From assembly GCF_005484945.1 (NCBI RefSeq), contig NZ_CP034035.1, forward strand, positions 2,976,001-3,040,000: 64,000 nt of DNA, written 5' to 3'. A model generated the notes under the pieces. It worked only from the letters and a program-made list of their open reading frames with translations. It made no database searches and was not told the origin of the DNA. How positions within the stretch are numbered: the first letter of the stretch is position 1; every line of letters begins with the position of its first letter. Below are positions 25,471-37,425 of this stretch, piece by piece. The position numbers and the translations under genes were made by a program. This stretch comes from Brenneria rubrifaciens (GTDB lineage Bacteria > Pseudomonadota > Gammaproteobacteria > Enterobacterales > Enterobacteriaceae).

Positions 25471-27057
25471 TCAATACCGGCTTATCGCCATCATATCCTG
25501 CCGCTGTAATCTGAATACCGCCATGCTTTCCGCCAACTGCCGCGCCTGCTCCTCCAGTGAACGCGTCGCCGCCGCTGACTCCTCAACCAGTGACGCGTTT
25601 TGCTGAGCCGCCTTATCCATCTGCGACACGGCGACATTGACCTGCTCAATTCCATGACTCTGCTCGCGTGACGAGCTGGAAATCTCGCGCATCAGCATGG
25701 TCATGTGCACCACCGCTTCGGAAACCTCCTTCATAATTTCACCCGCCATTTTCGCCATTTGAGTTCCTTCGGTGACCCGCCCCTGAGAATCCAGCATCAG
25801 CGCCTTAATCTCTTTGGCTGACTGGGCGCTGCGCTGGGCCAGATTTCTCACCTCGCCGGCCACCACCGCGAATCCCCGCCCCTGCTCTCCGGCCCGTGCG
25901 GCTTCCACCGCCGCGTTCAGCGCCAGAATGTTGGTCTGGAAAGCGATACCGTCGATGACCGTCAGAATATCGGCAACGCGCTCCGAACTGTTGGAGATCA
26001 GCCCCATCTTCTCAACCATCTGACCTACCGCATCCCCCCCCCGGCCGGAGATATCCGCAACATTTTGCGCCAGATTGTAGGCCTGTTCCGCATTTTCGGC
26101 GTTCAGCTTCACGGTCGCGTTCAACTGTTCCATGCTGGCCGCCGTCTGTTCGATCGATGCCGCCGACTCTTCAGTGCGCGCCGCCAAATGCGTATTCCCC
26201 GTTGACAGTTCGCTGGTGCCGATATCAATCTGCCCGCCAGCATCACGTACCCGACCCACCGCAACAGAGAGCGAATGTTGCATCGCTCTCATCGAATGCA
26301 TCAGGCGGCCAATCTCATTTCTGCCGCCATCCTCAATCTCCTGCGTTAGATCGCCGCTGGCGATAAACTCCAACTGCGTCACCGCCACCCCAAGCGGAGA
26401 CAGAACCAGACGCTTCAGGGCTACCCAGGCAGCCAACACCAGCACCAGCACCAGCGCACAGGCAATTCCGATAGTAACCAGGCGGCCAAAGGCGAAAGCT
26501 TCCGCCTTATCAACCATATTCTGTCCGATTTCCAGGGCAAAATCGCGGAAGCCGTTATTCGCCTTATCCATATTTACGCTAAGCGGCGGAACAACGTTTT
26601 CAAGCAAACGATAGTATTCATCCACGCGGCCGCCTTTCAGCGCATCAATCATTGGCTGAATACCCTTATCAATAAAGGGGCTATAGTTATTCTCCACCGC
26701 GGCGGCCAGTCTTGCGCCCTGCTCAGTCACTGTGCCGTACGCAAGAAAGCGGGTCATCTCCCGACGCGACAGTTCGACGTAGCTTTGCGCCCGGGCCATC
26801 GATGCCTCAGCCAACTCGGTCATTCCGCTTTCCATCTGGCGAGCGGCCAGCGCCAAGCCTGTCCGGGCGCGTAACGCAGCGGTATAGCTGCCCGACAGCG
26901 CCGCGACCTCTTTGCCCTGGATTTTGTCGATGGTGGTAATTGATTCTTTTCCCTGATTAATGGAGTTAACGCCGATACCGCTGACCAGCGTTAAAAGCAA
27001 TACCATGGTCCCTAACAAAACAATCAAGTTTACTTTGATAGTAATATTTCTTAACAT
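25471..27057 (-). CDS. Methyl-accepting chemotaxis protein
   Basis: Chemoreceptor that senses an unknown ligand in the periplasm and controls CheA through CheW. The 528-residue protein has TM1 (about 10-32), a four-helix-bundle periplasmic domain, TM2 (about 192-212), a HAMP domain with [15 protein letters not shown], then the cytoplasmic coiled coil with the invariant hairpin tip [20 protein letters not shown] and flanking methylation helices ([18 protein letters not shown]). The C-terminus ends in [14 protein letters not shown] without a NWETF-type pentapeptide, so it likely depends on other receptors for adaptation enzymes. It is related to the receptor at 58932-60488. Not chromosomally next to other che genes. 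Confidence 0.93.
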   Translation of the reverse strand: MLRNITIKVNLIVLLGTMVLLLTLVSGIGVNSINQGKESITTIDKIQGKEVAALSGSYTAALRARTGLALAARQMESGMTELAEASMARAQSYVELSRREMTRFLAYGTVTEQGARLAAAVENNYSPFIDKGIQPMIDALKGGRVDEYYRLLENVVPPLSVNMDKANNGFRDFALEIGQNMVDKAEAFAFGRLVTIGIACALVLVLVLAAWVALKRLVLSPLGVAVTQLEFIASGDLTQEIEDGGRNEIGRLMHSMRAMQHSLSVAVGRVRDAGGQIDIGTSELSTGNTHLAARTEESAASIEQTAASMEQLNATVKLNAENAEQAYNLAQNVADISGRGGDAVGQMVEKMGLISNSSERVADILTVIDGIAFQTNILALNAAVEAARAGEQGRGFAVVAGEVRNLAQRSAQSAKEIKALMLDSQGRVTEGTQMAKMAGEIMKEVSEAVVHMTMLMREISSSSREQSHGIEQVNVAVSQMDKAAQQNASLVEESAAATRSLEEQARQLAESMAVFRLQRQDMMAISRY

Positions 27058-27133
27058 TATTGTTGTTACACCCTGTATTAATGAAGCAATTTTATTAATG
27101 AGTAAAACCGATTAGAGAAATTTTCTCTCCTAC

Positions 27134-27161
27134 CTATCGGATTAATCCTTTTTTTTCTTTA
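27134..27161 (-). promoter_or_regulatory. Candidate flagellar sigma-28 promoter for the receptor
   Basis: Minus strand TAAAGAAA (-35 like) and TCCGATAG (-10 like) lie 16 bp apart, close to the TAAA-N15-GCCGATAA consensus, about 75 bp before the receptor start. The spacing is one base long and two -10 bases differ. Confidence 0.4.
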
Positions 27162-27301
27162 ACTTCGGCCACCGTTTAGTAACTTAACAACGTGTTAATA
27201 AGTTTTTTTTATTATTACGATCATATTAATAAAGCGTTACCAGTGCCATGAGAAGCAAGAAATCCCCCCTTAAAAATCGGCGACTTTCTCCGTGACTTGG
27301 C

Positions 27302-27307
27302 TATAAT
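27302..27307 (+). promoter_or_regulatory. ppa promoter -10 box
   Basis: A perfect TATAAT lies 44 bp upstream of the ppa ATG. No good -35 is visible at 16-18 bp, so it may rely on an activator or on the TTGG just before it. Confidence 0.5.
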
Positions 27308-27350
27308 AACCGCCACGCAATTTCAGGTTTAAAGTGAGAAGGAAACCGAC

Positions 27351-27881
27351 ATGAGTCTGAACAATGTCCCGGCGGGCAAAGATCTCCCGGAAGATATTTA
27401 CGTCGTTATTGAAATCCCTGCTAACGCCGATCCAATCAAATACGAGATTGATAAAGACACTGGCGCGCTGTTTGTAGATCGTTTCATGTCTACCGCCATG
27501 TTCTACCCGTGCAACTACGGCTACATCAACCACACTCTGTCACTGGACGGTGACCCGGTTGATGTGCTGGTGCCAACCCCGTATCCCTTGCAGCCCGGCG
27601 CCGTGATTCGCTGTCGTCCGGTTGGCGTGCTGAAAATGACTGACGAAGCAGGCGAAGACGCCAAGTTGGTTGCCGTTCCGCACAGCAAACTGACTAAAGA
27701 ATACGATCACATTAAAGACGTTAACGACCTGCCGGCATTGCTGCGCGCGCAGATCGGCCATTTCTTTGAACATTACAAAGATCTGGAAAAAGGCAAGTGG
27801 GTCAAAGTGGAAGGTTGGGATAACGCGGAAGCGGCCAAAGCAGAAATCGTCGCTTCCTTTGAACGCGCCAAAAACAAGTAA
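27351..27881 (+). CDS. ppa: Inorganic pyrophosphatase
   Basis: Hydrolyses pyrophosphate to phosphate, driving biosynthesis. The 176-residue soluble family I enzyme shows [27 protein letters not shown] and the metal-binding GDPVDVLV signature, plus KWVKVEGW near the end. Full length. The ATG follows AGAAGGAAACC. A very strong terminator follows. Its neighbours ytfP-tamBA are convergent to it, as in E. coli. Confidence 0.98.
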   Translation: MSLNNVPAGKDLPEDIYVVIEIPANADPIKYEIDKDTGALFVDRFMSTAMFYPCNYGYINHTLSLDGDPVDVLVPTPYPLQPGAVIRCRPVGVLKMTDEAGEDAKLVAVPHSKLTKEYDHIKDVNDLPALLRAQIGHFFEHYKDLEKGKWVKVEGWDNAEAAKAEIVASFERAKNK

Positions 27882-27894
27882 GATTTCATTCCCC

Positions 27895-27918
27895 CTCCGC
27901 CGGAAATAAACGGCGGAG
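27895..27918. repeat. GC-rich hairpin after ppa
   Basis: CTCCGCCG and CGGCGGAG form a perfect 8-bp stem around an 8-nt loop, 14 bp past the ppa stop. It may stabilise the mRNA end. Confidence 0.5.
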
Positions 27919-27931
27919 AACGCCTGTTATC

Positions 27932-27970
27932 GACCCTAAAAACACCGCCTTGCGCGGTGTTTTTAGGGTC
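27932..27970. terminator. Strong bidirectional terminator after ppa
   Basis: A perfect 17-bp stem (GACCCTAAAAACACCGC with its complement, 5-nt loop) includes A and T tracts on both sides, between the convergent ppa and ytfP genes. Confidence 0.9.
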
Positions 27971-28018
27971 GCTGCATTGCACGTCTTTTATTCTTTCAAA
28001 CCATCACGATATTACGTT

Positions 28019-28366
28019 TTAAGGTTCCTCATCACGTTTCAACCAGTCCCCGCTGGTGATGCGCGGTAATCCTTCTACCGAGTGCCTATAAAGATAGATC
28101 CAGGCGTTCCCCAAAGGGGTCGAGATCAATTCACGCTGGTACTCGTGGCCGTCTCGCTTTAACGCATCAAGCTCGGTCAGTATTGACGAACTGATGCGAT
28201 ATACCTCGCAATGAATCTCCCCATCACCCGCAACCACCGCCGGATAATGACCGAGATGATATAGCTCGTACCCATTGAGCTGACAATCTCCCAACCATTG
28301 AGCGTTGGTCATCCAGTGACTATTTCCCTGTTTGCGCCGTAAACTGCCGTAGACAATAATTCGCAT
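28019..28366 (-). CDS. ytfP: Gamma-glutamylcyclotransferase-fold protein YtfP
   Basis: A 115-residue cytoplasmic protein of the GGCT-like fold. It opens with the substrate-binding VYGSLRRKQGNSHWM loop and has LGHYPAVVAG and EVYRI strands and the LDALKRDGHEYQRE segment. Biochemical role unproven. The start lies 2 bp after the tamB stop, so it is the last gene of a tamA-tamB-ytfP operon, as in E. coli. Confidence 0.9.
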   Translation of the reverse strand: MRIIVYGSLRRKQGNSHWMTNAQWLGDCQLNGYELYHLGHYPAVVAGDGEIHCEVYRISSSILTELDALKRDGHEYQRELISTPLGNAWIYLYRHSVEGLPRITSGDWLKRDEEP

Positions 28367-28368
28367 CG

Positions 28369-31300
28369 CTAAAACTCAAACTGATAGAGCACATCCAATG
28401 CCTGGTCGATCCCAGACACCGCTTCCAAATAAAGCTTTGGCATCAATCGGTAACGCAACGTTAACGTCGCCAAAGAATCGAAGATACCTACGCCATACTT
28501 GACTTGCAGACCAGGAAGAACGTAACCGCTGACAACAACCTGAGAATTATCGCCAACGCCCTGTGTATCCAGAGCTAAATTACTTACGCCAAAGGCCTCG
28601 CCGATTTTACCCACAACTTGACCACTTTGCGCAACCCCTAAACCCACCAACATGGATGTCATGGCTGAACTATCCGCGCCGCTGCTGTCCAGTCCTTGCC
28701 CGCGAAGCAAATAAGACAAAGCCTCCTGCTGCGACATTGTCGGGTCAGAGAAAACGTCGAGTTTCGGCGTGCTTGCCATGCCGGTGATCCGAATGCCCGC
28801 CGTCACATCGTTTTCAGTATTGTCAGGGTTACGGATAGCTTCAATGTTTAGCAAGGGCTGATCCGGCGGGCCGGAGAACAGTATCTGACCTTTACGGACA
28901 ATCAGATCCTGCCCGTAAGCCTTGAAGCGGCCGGAAGGGATATCTATCTGGCCGTTCAGACCCAGCCCCCGTTCATCCTGAACCATTTTCAGATCGCCTT
29001 GCAAACGGGCCACCAGCCCGAAGGCATCCAGCCGTACATCATTGCCGACACGAATGATCAGATTACTGTTAATGGGAATCGCCGTGGACACTGTCTCCAG
29101 CGGCTGACGTTGCGCATTGAGCAGCACTTCATCTGACGAAACATCCACCGCGCTTTCCGGCATATCCTTAACCACAATACGCGCCCAGGGGATGCTGACC
29201 GAACCATTCAGGGCGAACAACTGCGGCGTTGCCTCGAATACGATATCCGGCGAAACATCAAGACGCGCAGTCGGCGGCACGGTTACCCGCAGCCGCTGGC
29301 CTTTTGCCGCAATGCGCGCGCGCCAGGCGTCAGGCTGCGACCAGTCCGCGTTCCCGCCCAGGTTCAATTGGCCGTGATCGGTCTTCAGGAACCCCTGTAA
29401 AGTGGACGACATGCCGCTGAAACTCAACGCCAGCCGTCCCGTGGTGAGATCGATCGGCATCCAACTGCCGTCAATATCCAGTCTCTCCAGTACCATCTGG
29501 CCAAAGATTTGCGGCCGCTCCGCATTTCCGGCCAGCCGCAGGCTGGCATTTAGCAACCCCGAGGCTTTCTCCCCGGTTCGCAAGGCCGGATTCAGCAGCG
29601 CCAGAGAGATATTATTAATGGCGATCGTACCGCCGAGATTACGCCTTCCCTGCGGATCGGTGACCTGTACGTCACCACTGAAACGCCCGTTGTCCCGAAT
29701 AGCCATCAGCCAGCCAAGCTGCGCGCGCCCGCGATCAATACCGGCATTCAGCGTAAAGGTGTCGAACGCCACAGGCAACGTGTTCCCTTGCACCTGTTGA
29801 CGAACATTCACATTGTTTCCCACCAGCGTGATTTTCGCCTGCGGCAAGGCTTGATCGGCCTGCCAGCTAATATCGGCGCTGCCGGTAAATGTGCCTGCCA
29901 GCGTCGTATCCGCACTCAGAAACGGCTTAATCATCGCCAAATCAAGGCGGTTCAAGCGGATACTGGCCTGTCCGCTCGGTCCAGCCTCAATGGTTCTCGG
30001 CACACAGAGTTCAGCATTCGGGTTACGCCAGCAGTGCGTGCCAATGCTGATTTTTTGCTGTTCATGGTGATAATCCAGCGCTATCGCCTGTGTGAGACGC
30101 CATTCGCCAACCGGGGTATCAAACCGGGTATTACTCAGTGAACCGCGCCAGCGCTGCGCCTGACGATCGAAACGGCCAGACAGGGACAATTGGCCCGAAA
30201 CCGGCTCCCCCTCAAGATTCAAACGCAGTTGATGCTGCTGCTCGCTGCCTTCGGCATTTAACGTCAGCAGGCCGATGCTCAGGCTATCCTGACGCAGTTG
30301 TTCAAGGCGAACAGCAAGTTTGCCCGCAATCTGCTGTTTTGAAGACGATGAATCAGCAGACAATCGCTCTGAACGGATATCGCCATCGACCATTATCTGG
30401 CTGATGCTCATTGTTTGCCAGCGCAGCCCCGATGCGGTGATATCCGCCAGAATCTGCGGCTCACGCAGACTGCCGCGCAGCTTCAGGGTTCCCTGCGCAC
30501 GACCGGCAAGGCCGGGCAGCGTTCCGGTCAACGATGGCGCGTTGATATTGGCGTCCAATTGCCACTTATCGCCCAAGTCACCTTTGATATTCAGTTGGTT
30601 ATTTCCAAGCGCCAAATTCAGCCCCGGAATACGCCACTGGCCGGCCGCGTTTCCCCGCAGTTCGCCTCTGGCAGTCAGCTTGTTCTCCTTCACATTGCCA
30701 TCCAGACGCAGCTCCGGCACCTGTAGCTGCCAGCTCCCGCCATAGACGCTGCCGCGCGTGGCGATCCTGCCATTGATTTTCGCCGGCCATTCAGGCCATT
30801 GCTTTGCCGTGTTGATGCCATTGATCAACAGTTCGCTGCGCCAGCTAATGGCTTTGCTCCAGTCCACCAGCGCGCTCAGATCGGCATTACCCTGCAATGC
30901 CGCGATACGCAGCCGGGTCAGTTCGAATTGTTGCACATTCCCTTTACCGTCCAGCAGCAGCGTTGCCGGGGGCAGATCCGTCGCGCGAACGTCGCTGCGT
31001 AACGACAGCGTATAGTCCGTCGCCTTACCGTTAAACCGCAAATGCAAATCGTTCGCCTGATATTGCGCTTGCCCCGTCAGCGGCCAGCGCACCTGCCTGC
31101 TTTCCAGCGTTAGCGCCAGCGGCAATCCCGCTTCCGCCAGTTCAGTCTGCATCGTTAGCTGTGCACGCTGCGGGCCAGACAGATTCAGGGCCACGTTAAG
31201 CTTTTCGCGTAATCCGCCGTCCACCGTCAACCTGAGCTTTTCACCTTTCAGCGGATCAACGTTCAGGACGCCGTTTGCCGACAGTGTTATCGGCCAATTT

Positions 31301-32382
31301 TCACTAAGCGTCGCCTCGCCCCGCACATTAAGTCCGCCCAGTGGCGATTGAACCACCAGCCGATCCACACGCAGATGCTGATTTTTCGTTGCAGCCTGAA
31401 TCATCAGGTCGGAAATCAGGATGTCCTGATCCCCGGTCAGTCGCAGTTGCTCTCCGTGGATTTCTGAAATGGTCAAATCCAACGGTAGCGTGAACTGCGG
31501 CAAATCCGGCAGCAGCGGTTTGGAGAACAGTTCGGTGAGACGCTCGCCTAGCGGTTGTGCCGGCGGTTCCTGACTGGCGGATTCGGCGGCCGCCTTCGCG
31601 CTAGGCTGAACAGGGGCAGACGGGAGGGGTTTATCAATCTGAATCGTTTGTGCCGTGCCATTCTCAGCCGATTCGCGTACCGTCGCGGCCGTCTGCTTTA
31701 CCACAGTAGCCAGTTCGGTTGCCGTCACGTTTCCCTTTTCCAGCACATCCACCGGCGTTTTCGGTAATGCGACCAGCAGCGCGCTGATTCTGGTTGGCAA
31801 CAGCGTGAGCGCCCGTCCTTCCCACTGCATTCCGGTGCGGAACGATCCCAGCGAAAAAGCCGTGTCATCCACGGTAACTTTTACATTATCCAGCGTCAGT
31901 TGACTCAGAAAGAGGGGAAATGGCGCCGACAGTTCCGTCAGCGGTTCGCTGGACGCGGCAGGCTCCTCCGTCGCAGGAAGCGCGGTAGTATCCACCACCA
32001 CATCGACATCTGTCGCCGACAGGTCATTTATGCAAAGCTGAGCTTTACGCAAACATCCCGGCGCCAGCGATAAATGGAATTCCCCCGCGTTCACCGTCAC
32101 GCCCGGCATCTGATAACTGACCCGACTGAGCGTCAAATCACGCCAACCGCCGCTAACCTGCGCAATATCCAGCCCCGGCACAAACCGGGCCGCACTGTTC
32201 AACAGCAGATGTAAACCCGGGGTCGTCCCAACCAGTAAACCCACCGAGATCAGGATTAACAGCAGGAAAGCGCCAATGCCAATGCCCAGTTTTTTGAGCC
32301 AATTGCCCTTTTTCTTGGCAGTGACTTGTTGTGTTGCAGCGTCATCCTGAGTCGAGGTTTTATTCTCTTTCATGTCTGTCAT
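28369..32382 (-). CDS. tamB: Translocation and assembly module subunit TamB
   Basis: Inner-membrane-anchored AsmA-like bridge protein spanning the periplasm; with TamA it helps assemble some outer-membrane proteins and moves phospholipid to the outer membrane. The 1337-residue protein has a basic cytoplasmic N-terminus, one membrane helix (about 33-54), a very long beta-rich periplasmic region, and a conserved C-terminal DUF490/TamB domain ending in [20 protein letters not shown] and a terminal aromatic YQFEF. It overlaps tamA by 4 bp (ATGA), indicating translational coupling. Confidence 0.96.
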   Translation of the reverse strand: MTDMKENKTSTQDDAATQQVTAKKKGNWLKKLGIGIGAFLLLILISVGLLVGTTPGLHLLLNSAARFVPGLDIAQVSGGWRDLTLSRVSYQMPGVTVNAGEFHLSLAPGCLRKAQLCINDLSATDVDVVVDTTALPATEEPAASSEPLTELSAPFPLFLSQLTLDNVKVTVDDTAFSLGSFRTGMQWEGRALTLLPTRISALLVALPKTPVDVLEKGNVTATELATVVKQTAATVRESAENGTAQTIQIDKPLPSAPVQPSAKAAAESASQEPPAQPLGERLTELFSKPLLPDLPQFTLPLDLTISEIHGEQLRLTGDQDILISDLMIQAATKNQHLRVDRLVVQSPLGGLNVRGEATLSENWPITLSANGVLNVDPLKGEKLRLTVDGGLREKLNVALNLSGPQRAQLTMQTELAEAGLPLALTLESRQVRWPLTGQAQYQANDLHLRFNGKATDYTLSLRSDVRATDLPPATLLLDGKGNVQQFELTRLRIAALQGNADLSALVDWSKAISWRSELLINGINTAKQWPEWPAKINGRIATRGSVYGGSWQLQVPELRLDGNVKENKLTARGELRGNAAGQWRIPGLNLALGNNQLNIKGDLGDKWQLDANINAPSLTGTLPGLAGRAQGTLKLRGSLREPQILADITASGLRWQTMSISQIMVDGDIRSERLSADSSSSKQQIAGKLAVRLEQLRQDSLSIGLLTLNAEGSEQQHQLRLNLEGEPVSGQLSLSGRFDRQAQRWRGSLSNTRFDTPVGEWRLTQAIALDYHHEQQKISIGTHCWRNPNAELCVPRTIEAGPSGQASIRLNRLDLAMIKPFLSADTTLAGTFTGSADISWQADQALPQAKITLVGNNVNVRQQVQGNTLPVAFDTFTLNAGIDRGRAQLGWLMAIRDNGRFSGDVQVTDPQGRRNLGGTIAINNISLALLNPALRTGEKASGLLNASLRLAGNAERPQIFGQMVLERLDIDGSWMPIDLTTGRLALSFSGMSSTLQGFLKTDHGQLNLGGNADWSQPDAWRARIAAKGQRLRVTVPPTARLDVSPDIVFEATPQLFALNGSVSIPWARIVVKDMPESAVDVSSDEVLLNAQRQPLETVSTAIPINSNLIIRVGNDVRLDAFGLVARLQGDLKMVQDERGLGLNGQIDIPSGRFKAYGQDLIVRKGQILFSGPPDQPLLNIEAIRNPDNTENDVTAGIRITGMASTPKLDVFSDPTMSQQEALSYLLRGQGLDSSGADSSAMTSMLVGLGVAQSGQVVGKIGEAFGVSNLALDTQGVGDNSQVVVSGYVLPGLQVKYGVGIFDSLATLTLRYRLMPKLYLEAVSGIDQALDVLYQFEF

Positions 32383-34133
32383 AATTCAGGCCCCAACGCG
32401 ATATAGAACTGCACGCCGTTTTTCTCAGGATCGCCAACGGGCGTGGCAATATCTAATTTCACCGGGCCAATCGGCGACGCCCAGCGAATACCCACGCCGG
32501 CGCCTGTTTTAAAATCGCTTTGCCTGATGTCATTCACCGCTTCACCGGAATCCACGAACACCGCACCCCACCATTTTCCCGAGACGTTGTACTGATACTC
32601 CAGCGAACCGGTCGCCAGCTTGGACGCCCCGGTCAGCTTGTCGTCGCTGTCGCGCGGTGAAATCGATTTGTACTTGTAGCCGCGAATACTACGATCGCCA
32701 CCAGCGAAGAAGCGCAGAGAAGGGGGGACGCGAGAGAAGCTGTTGGTTTCAATCCACCCCAGATTGCCGCGGACGACGAAGCGGTGTTTTTCAGCCAGCG
32801 TCCTGATCCAGACGTTTTGTGCCTGAAAAACCGCAAAATCAATATCCGATCCCCATGCGGTGTCAGAAACATCGATTGAGTAACGCTGAGAATCGCCCCA
32901 TACCGGCATCAATCCCCCCCGCTGACGGGTACGGTTAATGCTGACGCCGGGATAAATCAGCATGGTCGTGTCCGTCACGCTCCCCTGCGTAAAGTGGTCA
33001 AGGCTCCAACGCAGGTTGATCGCCCGTTGCCAGCCGCTGGACAGATCCCAGTAGCGAGCCACATTCAGCGTGGTTGAATCGGATTGCGTATCATTGAGGT
33101 CTTCCCGCTTAAAGCCCCCTTGCAACAGGTAATACTGCTCCAACGGACTCTTCAATAGCGGAATTTTGTAACTCAGATCGAGGGACTGCTCCGGCGCCGA
33201 AACGCTCAGGCTGCTCTCAAGACTATGGCCACGTGAATTGAGCCAGGGTTTATTCCAGGTTGTTTTGAAGCGGGGCCCCACATCCGTCGCATACCCGACC
33301 CCGGTTTCTACCCGGTTACGGGTTCGTGGGGTCACAACCGCTTCCAGCGGCAGAACTTTGTTGGTTTTGGATTGTTCAAAATCAGGCGACACCACAACAG
33401 AGTTGAACCAGCCCGTCGCAGATAAGCGGCGGTTTAATTCGCCCAGTTCTTCACTGCTGTATACGTCGCCGGTATGAAATGGCACCAGATTTTGCAGATA
33501 ATCTTCACGGATTTGCGAGCCCTGGAACGTCACCGCACCAAAGCGGTAACGCTCGCCGCTATCAAAATCGATATCCCAGAACGCCCTTTTCTCTTCGCGA
33601 ATAATCCCCAGTTGGCTGCGCTGGAAATGGGCATCAAAATAGCCTTTACGCAGGGAGAGATTATTCAGTCCGCTTTTAAAGCGATCATAGTCGCCGTGGT
33701 TCAACACCGAACCGATAGCCGGACGATCGTCCCGCAGCAGTTGCTGATAATCGCTATCGTCGCGTGCGCCACCGCGTAAAACCACATTCACTTCGGCGAT
33801 GTTGACCGGTTCGCCGGGCGTCACGCTGGCAATCAGAACCGGCCGGCCGCCGTTGACCGCAGGACGGAATTCAAACGCAATCTGTGGATCGTAATAGCCC
33901 AGCGCCCGCAGCCCCTGACGAATCGCCTCGTCGACCCTGGCGCGAAAGCGGCCATCGGCGTTCACTTCATCGGCAGCAATGGTGGATAAGCGCGCCCGCA
34001 CGTTTTTTTGTAGCGCCCCTTCCAGCCCCGTTACCTGTAAGCGGACATTGGCGGCATAAGCCGCCGATGCAAAGAGCGATGCCCATAATAAACCGAATGC
34101 GCACAATACGCGGAAGAGAGAATATCGTGGCAT
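32379..34133 (-). CDS. tamA: Translocation and assembly module subunit TamA
   Basis: Outer-membrane Omp85-family barrel working with TamB. The 584-residue protein has a signal peptide (hydrophobic [20 protein letters not shown], cleavage around residue 27), three POTRA domains (about 28-270) and a 16-strand barrel with the conserved [16 protein letters not shown] loop and a terminal strand ending FYIALGPEL. The start chosen is ATG at 34133 (MPRYSLFRV); 20 upstream codons in the same frame give no sensible signal. First gene of the tamA-tamB-ytfP operon, divergent from msrA. Confidence 0.95.
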   Translation of the reverse strand: MPRYSLFRVLCAFGLLWASLFASAAYAANVRLQVTGLEGALQKNVRARLSTIAADEVNADGRFRARVDEAIRQGLRALGYYDPQIAFEFRPAVNGGRPVLIASVTPGEPVNIAEVNVVLRGGARDDSDYQQLLRDDRPAIGSVLNHGDYDRFKSGLNNLSLRKGYFDAHFQRSQLGIIREEKRAFWDIDFDSGERYRFGAVTFQGSQIREDYLQNLVPFHTGDVYSSEELGELNRRLSATGWFNSVVVSPDFEQSKTNKVLPLEAVVTPRTRNRVETGVGYATDVGPRFKTTWNKPWLNSRGHSLESSLSVSAPEQSLDLSYKIPLLKSPLEQYYLLQGGFKREDLNDTQSDSTTLNVARYWDLSSGWQRAINLRWSLDHFTQGSVTDTTMLIYPGVSINRTRQRGGLMPVWGDSQRYSIDVSDTAWGSDIDFAVFQAQNVWIRTLAEKHRFVVRGNLGWIETNSFSRVPPSLRFFAGGDRSIRGYKYKSISPRDSDDKLTGASKLATGSLEYQYNVSGKWWGAVFVDSGEAVNDIRQSDFKTGAGVGIRWASPIGPVKLDIATPVGDPEKNGVQFYIALGPEL

Positions 34134-34533
34134 ACCTGAGCCCAGAAGGCCGTAATTTTGTCCTGTAAAAATGGTCACTACACCCCTAATCACATCAATA
34201 ATCTGTCACATCAAATCTATAGCATGACTTTTATAACATCGCCGCTTGAGCATCGGTTTTATCACAGTATTCAATTGCACTGGCGGGGTAAAAAACCCGG
34301 CTTGGCAGTGGTCAAGGCAGTATGACCGGTAAAGGTCAGTAGGAAATGCTGATGTTTTCCCTTAAACATAAATTTAAACCTGCCGGGAACAAAATGCTGC
34401 ATTATGGATAAACATTATCTCAACAGTAAACAACATTAGGTTATAAAGACAGAGCGAAACTTCTCAGTTATGCTCTAAACAGCCCTGTTCGCCAGAAACC
34501 ATGATATCCAATGCTATTTCAGGAGTTAACAAA
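34134..34533. other. Divergent tamA-msrA promoter region
   Basis: AT-rich 400 bp between divergent genes. It must hold both promoters, but no unambiguous -35/-10 pair was found. No ORF or repeat. Confidence 0.5.
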
Positions 34534-35175
34534 GTGATATTTCATGTCGATAAAACGTTGCGGATAAACCCCGCCGACGCCTTACCTGGGCGTACAACCC
34601 CCATGCCGGTCGCCAGATTGCATGCGGTAAAGGAACACTCAATGACGCATGTCCCGGATAATATGGAGGTTGCCCTGTTTGCAATGGGATGTTTCTGGGG
34701 AGCCGAGCGTTTGTTCTGGCAGCAAGCGGGCGTCTACAGCACCGCGGCAGGGTATACCGGTGGTTACACGCCTAATCCCACCTATCGCGAAGTTTGCAGT
34801 GGAAAAACCGATCATGCCGAAGCCGTGCGGGTGGTTTTCGATCCGGCCGTCATCAGCTATCCCCAACTATTGAAGCTGTTTTGGGAAAATCACGATCCCG
34901 CGCAGGGCATGCGTCAGGGCGGGGATACCGGCACCCAGTATCGTTCCGGTATTTATCCTCTCACGCCAGAGCAGGAACAGGCTGCGCAGCAAAGCTATCA
35001 GCAATTTCAGCAGGCGATGAAAGCGAGCGGCGATAACCGGACCATCACGACTGAAATCTTACCCGTAGGCCCCTTCTACTATGCCGAGGACGAACATCAG
35101 CAATATTTGCACAAAAATCCCGGCGGCTATTGCGGATTGGGCGGTATCGGGGTCTGCCTGCCGCCTCAGCGCTGA
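34534..35175 (+). CDS. msrA: Peptide methionine sulfoxide reductase MsrA
   Basis: Reduces methionine-S-sulfoxide in proteins and free methionine, repairing oxidative damage. The 213-residue protein has the catalytic GCFWGAE motif, [20 protein letters not shown], the HAEAV segment, FWENHDP and the C-terminal [14 protein letters not shown] with the recycling cysteines. GTG at 34534 is preferred: it has AGGAG at 8 bp and gives [20 protein letters not shown], matching homologue length. An ATG 11 codons earlier is the alternative. Confidence 0.94.
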   Translation: MIFHVDKTLRINPADALPGRTTPMPVARLHAVKEHSMTHVPDNMEVALFAMGCFWGAERLFWQQAGVYSTAAGYTGGYTPNPTYREVCSGKTDHAEAVRVVFDPAVISYPQLLKLFWENHDPAQGMRQGGDTGTQYRSGIYPLTPEQEQAAQQSYQQFQQAMKASGDNRTITTEILPVGPFYYAEDEHQQYLHKNPGGYCGLGGIGVCLPPQR

Positions 35176-35333
35176 TCTCTGGCGGTACTTTCACCGCTCC
35201 TGTTATACTGCGTTCGTTATTTATCCAATACGGGCCGGCTTCCAGCCCTGTTAACGGCTTTTAGTGCGTTATTTGAGATGATTTATCTTATCTGAGGATC
35301 GCCTGTTCCTTTTCAGGGAAATGCGAAAAAAAC

Positions 35334-36662
35334 ATGTTAAACAGTCTATTACTGATCGTTCTTCTTATTGCCGTCAGCGCTTTTTTCTCAATGTCTGAAA
35401 TATCGTTGGCTGCGTCCCGCAAAGTAAAACTTAAATTGATGGCTGATGAGGGCAACCTCAACGCCGACCTGGTATTGAAGTTTCAGGAAACACCGGGAAT
35501 TTTCTTTACCGTTATTCAAATTGGCGTCAATGCCGTCGCCATTCTTGCCGGTATCATTGGCGACGCGGCATTCTCCCCGACGTTTGCCATTCTGTTTGAG
35601 CAGTTCATGTCCCCGGAAACAGCCGGCAAAGCCAGTTTTATCTGTTCGTTCGTACTGGTCACCAGCCTGTTTATACTGTTTGGCGATCTCACCCCGAAAC
35701 GGATTGGTATGATTGCACCGGAAGCCGTCGCTATCCGTATTATCAACCCAATGCGCTTCTGCCTGTTTGTCTTTCGCCCGCTGGTATGGTTTTTCAACGG
35801 GCTGGCAAACGTGATCTTCCGTTTACTGAAATTACCCATGGTGCGAAAAGACGACATCACCTCCGATGATATCTACGCCGTGGTCGAAGCCGGCGCGCTG
35901 GCCGGCGTGCTGCGTAAACAGGAACACGAGCTGATTGAAAACGTGTTCGAGCTTGAATCACGCACGGTTCCCTCTTCCATGACCTCACGTGAAAGCGTCG
36001 TCTTCTTCGATTTACACGAAGCGGAAAATCAAATCAAAGAGAAGATTGCCGAACAGCCGCACTCGAAATTCCTGGTTTGTGACGGCCACATCGATCAGAT
36101 TGTTGGCTATGTCGATTCGAAAGATCTGCTGAACCGGGTTCTGGGCAACCAGAGCCTTGAGTTGCACAGCGGTGTGCAGATCCGTCCGGCGCTGATTGTG
36201 CCTGATACGCTCACACTCTCTGAAGCGTTGGAAAGTTTCAAAACCGCCGGTGAAGATTTCGCCGTCATTCTGAATGAATATGCGCTGGTCGTCGGGATTA
36301 TTACGCTGAACGACGTCATGACCACGCTTATGGGGGATCTCGTTGGCCAGGGGCAGGAAGAACAGATCGTTTCCCGTGACGAAAACTCCTGGTTAATCGA
36401 AGGCGGCACGCCGATAGAAGATGTGATGCGCGCTCTAAATATTGATGACTTCCCTCATTCGGGCAACTATGAAACTATCGGCGGCTTCATGATGTATACG
36501 CTGCGTAAGATCCCGAAACGCACGGATTTTGTCCGCTTCTCCGGTTTTAAATTTGAAGTGGTGGATATCGATAGCTATAAGATCGATCAGTTGCTGGTCA
36601 CCCGTCTGGAAGAACGACCAGGCACGGTGAAAACCGAAGAAACGAAGGAAGACGGGCGATAG
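35334..36662 (+). CDS. ytfL: CNNM/CorC-type membrane protein YtfL
   Basis: A 442-residue inner-membrane protein of the hemolysin-C/CorC family. It has an N-terminal DUF21 (CNNM) domain with four helices (about 1-150, containing SAFFSMSEISLAASRK), two CBS domains (VPSSMTSRESVVFFDL and LTLSEALESFKTAGEDFAVI mark them) and a C-terminal CorC_HlyC domain (ETIGGFMMYTLRKIPKR). Family members have been linked to magnesium, cobalt or polyamine homeostasis; substrate not shown here. ATG at 35334 has only a distant GGGAA ribosome site. Confidence 0.92.
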   Translation: MLNSLLLIVLLIAVSAFFSMSEISLAASRKVKLKLMADEGNLNADLVLKFQETPGIFFTVIQIGVNAVAILAGIIGDAAFSPTFAILFEQFMSPETAGKASFICSFVLVTSLFILFGDLTPKRIGMIAPEAVAIRIINPMRFCLFVFRPLVWFFNGLANVIFRLLKLPMVRKDDITSDDIYAVVEAGALAGVLRKQEHELIENVFELESRTVPSSMTSRESVVFFDLHEAENQIKEKIAEQPHSKFLVCDGHIDQIVGYVDSKDLLNRVLGNQSLELHSGVQIRPALIVPDTLTLSEALESFKTAGEDFAVILNEYALVVGIITLNDVMTTLMGDLVGQGQEEQIVSRDENSWLIEGGTPIEDVMRALNIDDFPHSGNYETIGGFMMYTLRKIPKRTDFVRFSGFKFEVVDIDSYKIDQLLVTRLEERPGTVKTEETKEDGR

Positions 36663-36695
36663 TCCCACCAGGGCCGCTTGCCGCCTCCGCACAGG

Positions 36696-36725
36696 TAAAA
36701 AAATACCCGCCTGATAAGCGGGTAT
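36696..36725 (-). terminator. Terminator of ytfK
   Basis: ATACCCGC and GCGGGTAT form an 8-bp stem with a T run on the minus strand, between the convergent ytfL and ytfK. Confidence 0.8.
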
Positions 36726-36777
36726 GTGCCAATAACCTTGAAACATTTGTCTGCAACCTGCTGAATGTCTGCGTCAG

Positions 36778-36984
36778 TTATCCCATTTCGGCCTGTAATC
36801 TGACGACCTGGCGGTTGACTTCAGACATGACCAGCAAATGCTGTTTATCCTGTTTTTTCGGCAGTAAAATCTTACCGTAGTCGAACTCAAAAGCGCCAAC
36901 GCCTTTGATATACAACCGCCCGCGAAACAAGATTTTCACATACTTGGCGACTTTCATCGGGTTGTAACGTTCGAAGATCTTCAT
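36778..36984 (-). CDS. ytfK: DUF1107 protein YtfK
   Basis: A 68-residue cytoplasmic protein. In E. coli YtfK stimulates SpoT-dependent (p)ppGpp build-up under phosphate or fatty-acid starvation. The sequence [20 protein letters not shown] and the later [13 protein letters not shown] segment match that family over the full length. The ATG follows GAGGAGAGTAAC. E. coli ytfK is PhoB-regulated; a weak candidate Pho-box half (CTGTAAAAATG) lies near 37140 but its second half is out of register. Confidence 0.9.
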   Translation of the reverse strand: MKIFERYNPMKVAKYVKILFRGRLYIKGVGAFEFDYGKILLPKKQDKQHLLVMSEVNRQVVRLQAEMG

Positions 36985-37425
36985 TTTTGTTACTCTCCTC
37001 CCGTTTTTTTCTACGCTCGTCCTGCTGCCAATATGACTCAGGACGCTGAGCGCTAATTGAGATAACGGATACTGTAGTTAGGGATAAAAAACAGGGTTTA
37101 GTTCCACACCACTTAGTATTCCTAACTGCTTTTACACATTTTTACAGAGTAATTTTTAACTAATTTCCCTTATATCAGTGTAAATATTCAAACCATGAGG
37201 GGTTGTACACTGCCGCAAGCCAAGAACCAGCCTGCTCGCTGGCGTCACTAGACCGCGCTTAAGCCCGTCAATCTACCATTCGATTATGACCAAACAACGA
37301 CAGTCGTCATACAGGATAAACGAGCAGAGCAAGGTGAGTGTTGTCGCAGACGGAACGCTGAATGGACAGGAGAAGCAGCAGGCAATATCTCTGCTGCAAC
37401 AGTTGCTGATGAAAAATCGCGTTGT
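36985..37425. other. ytfK-cysQ intergenic region
   Basis: AT-rich 441 bp. The only open frame is a 64-codon plus-strand ORF at 37286-37480 that has no ribosome site and overlaps the 3' end of cysQ, so it is not called. No terminator for cysQ was recognised. Confidence 0.4.
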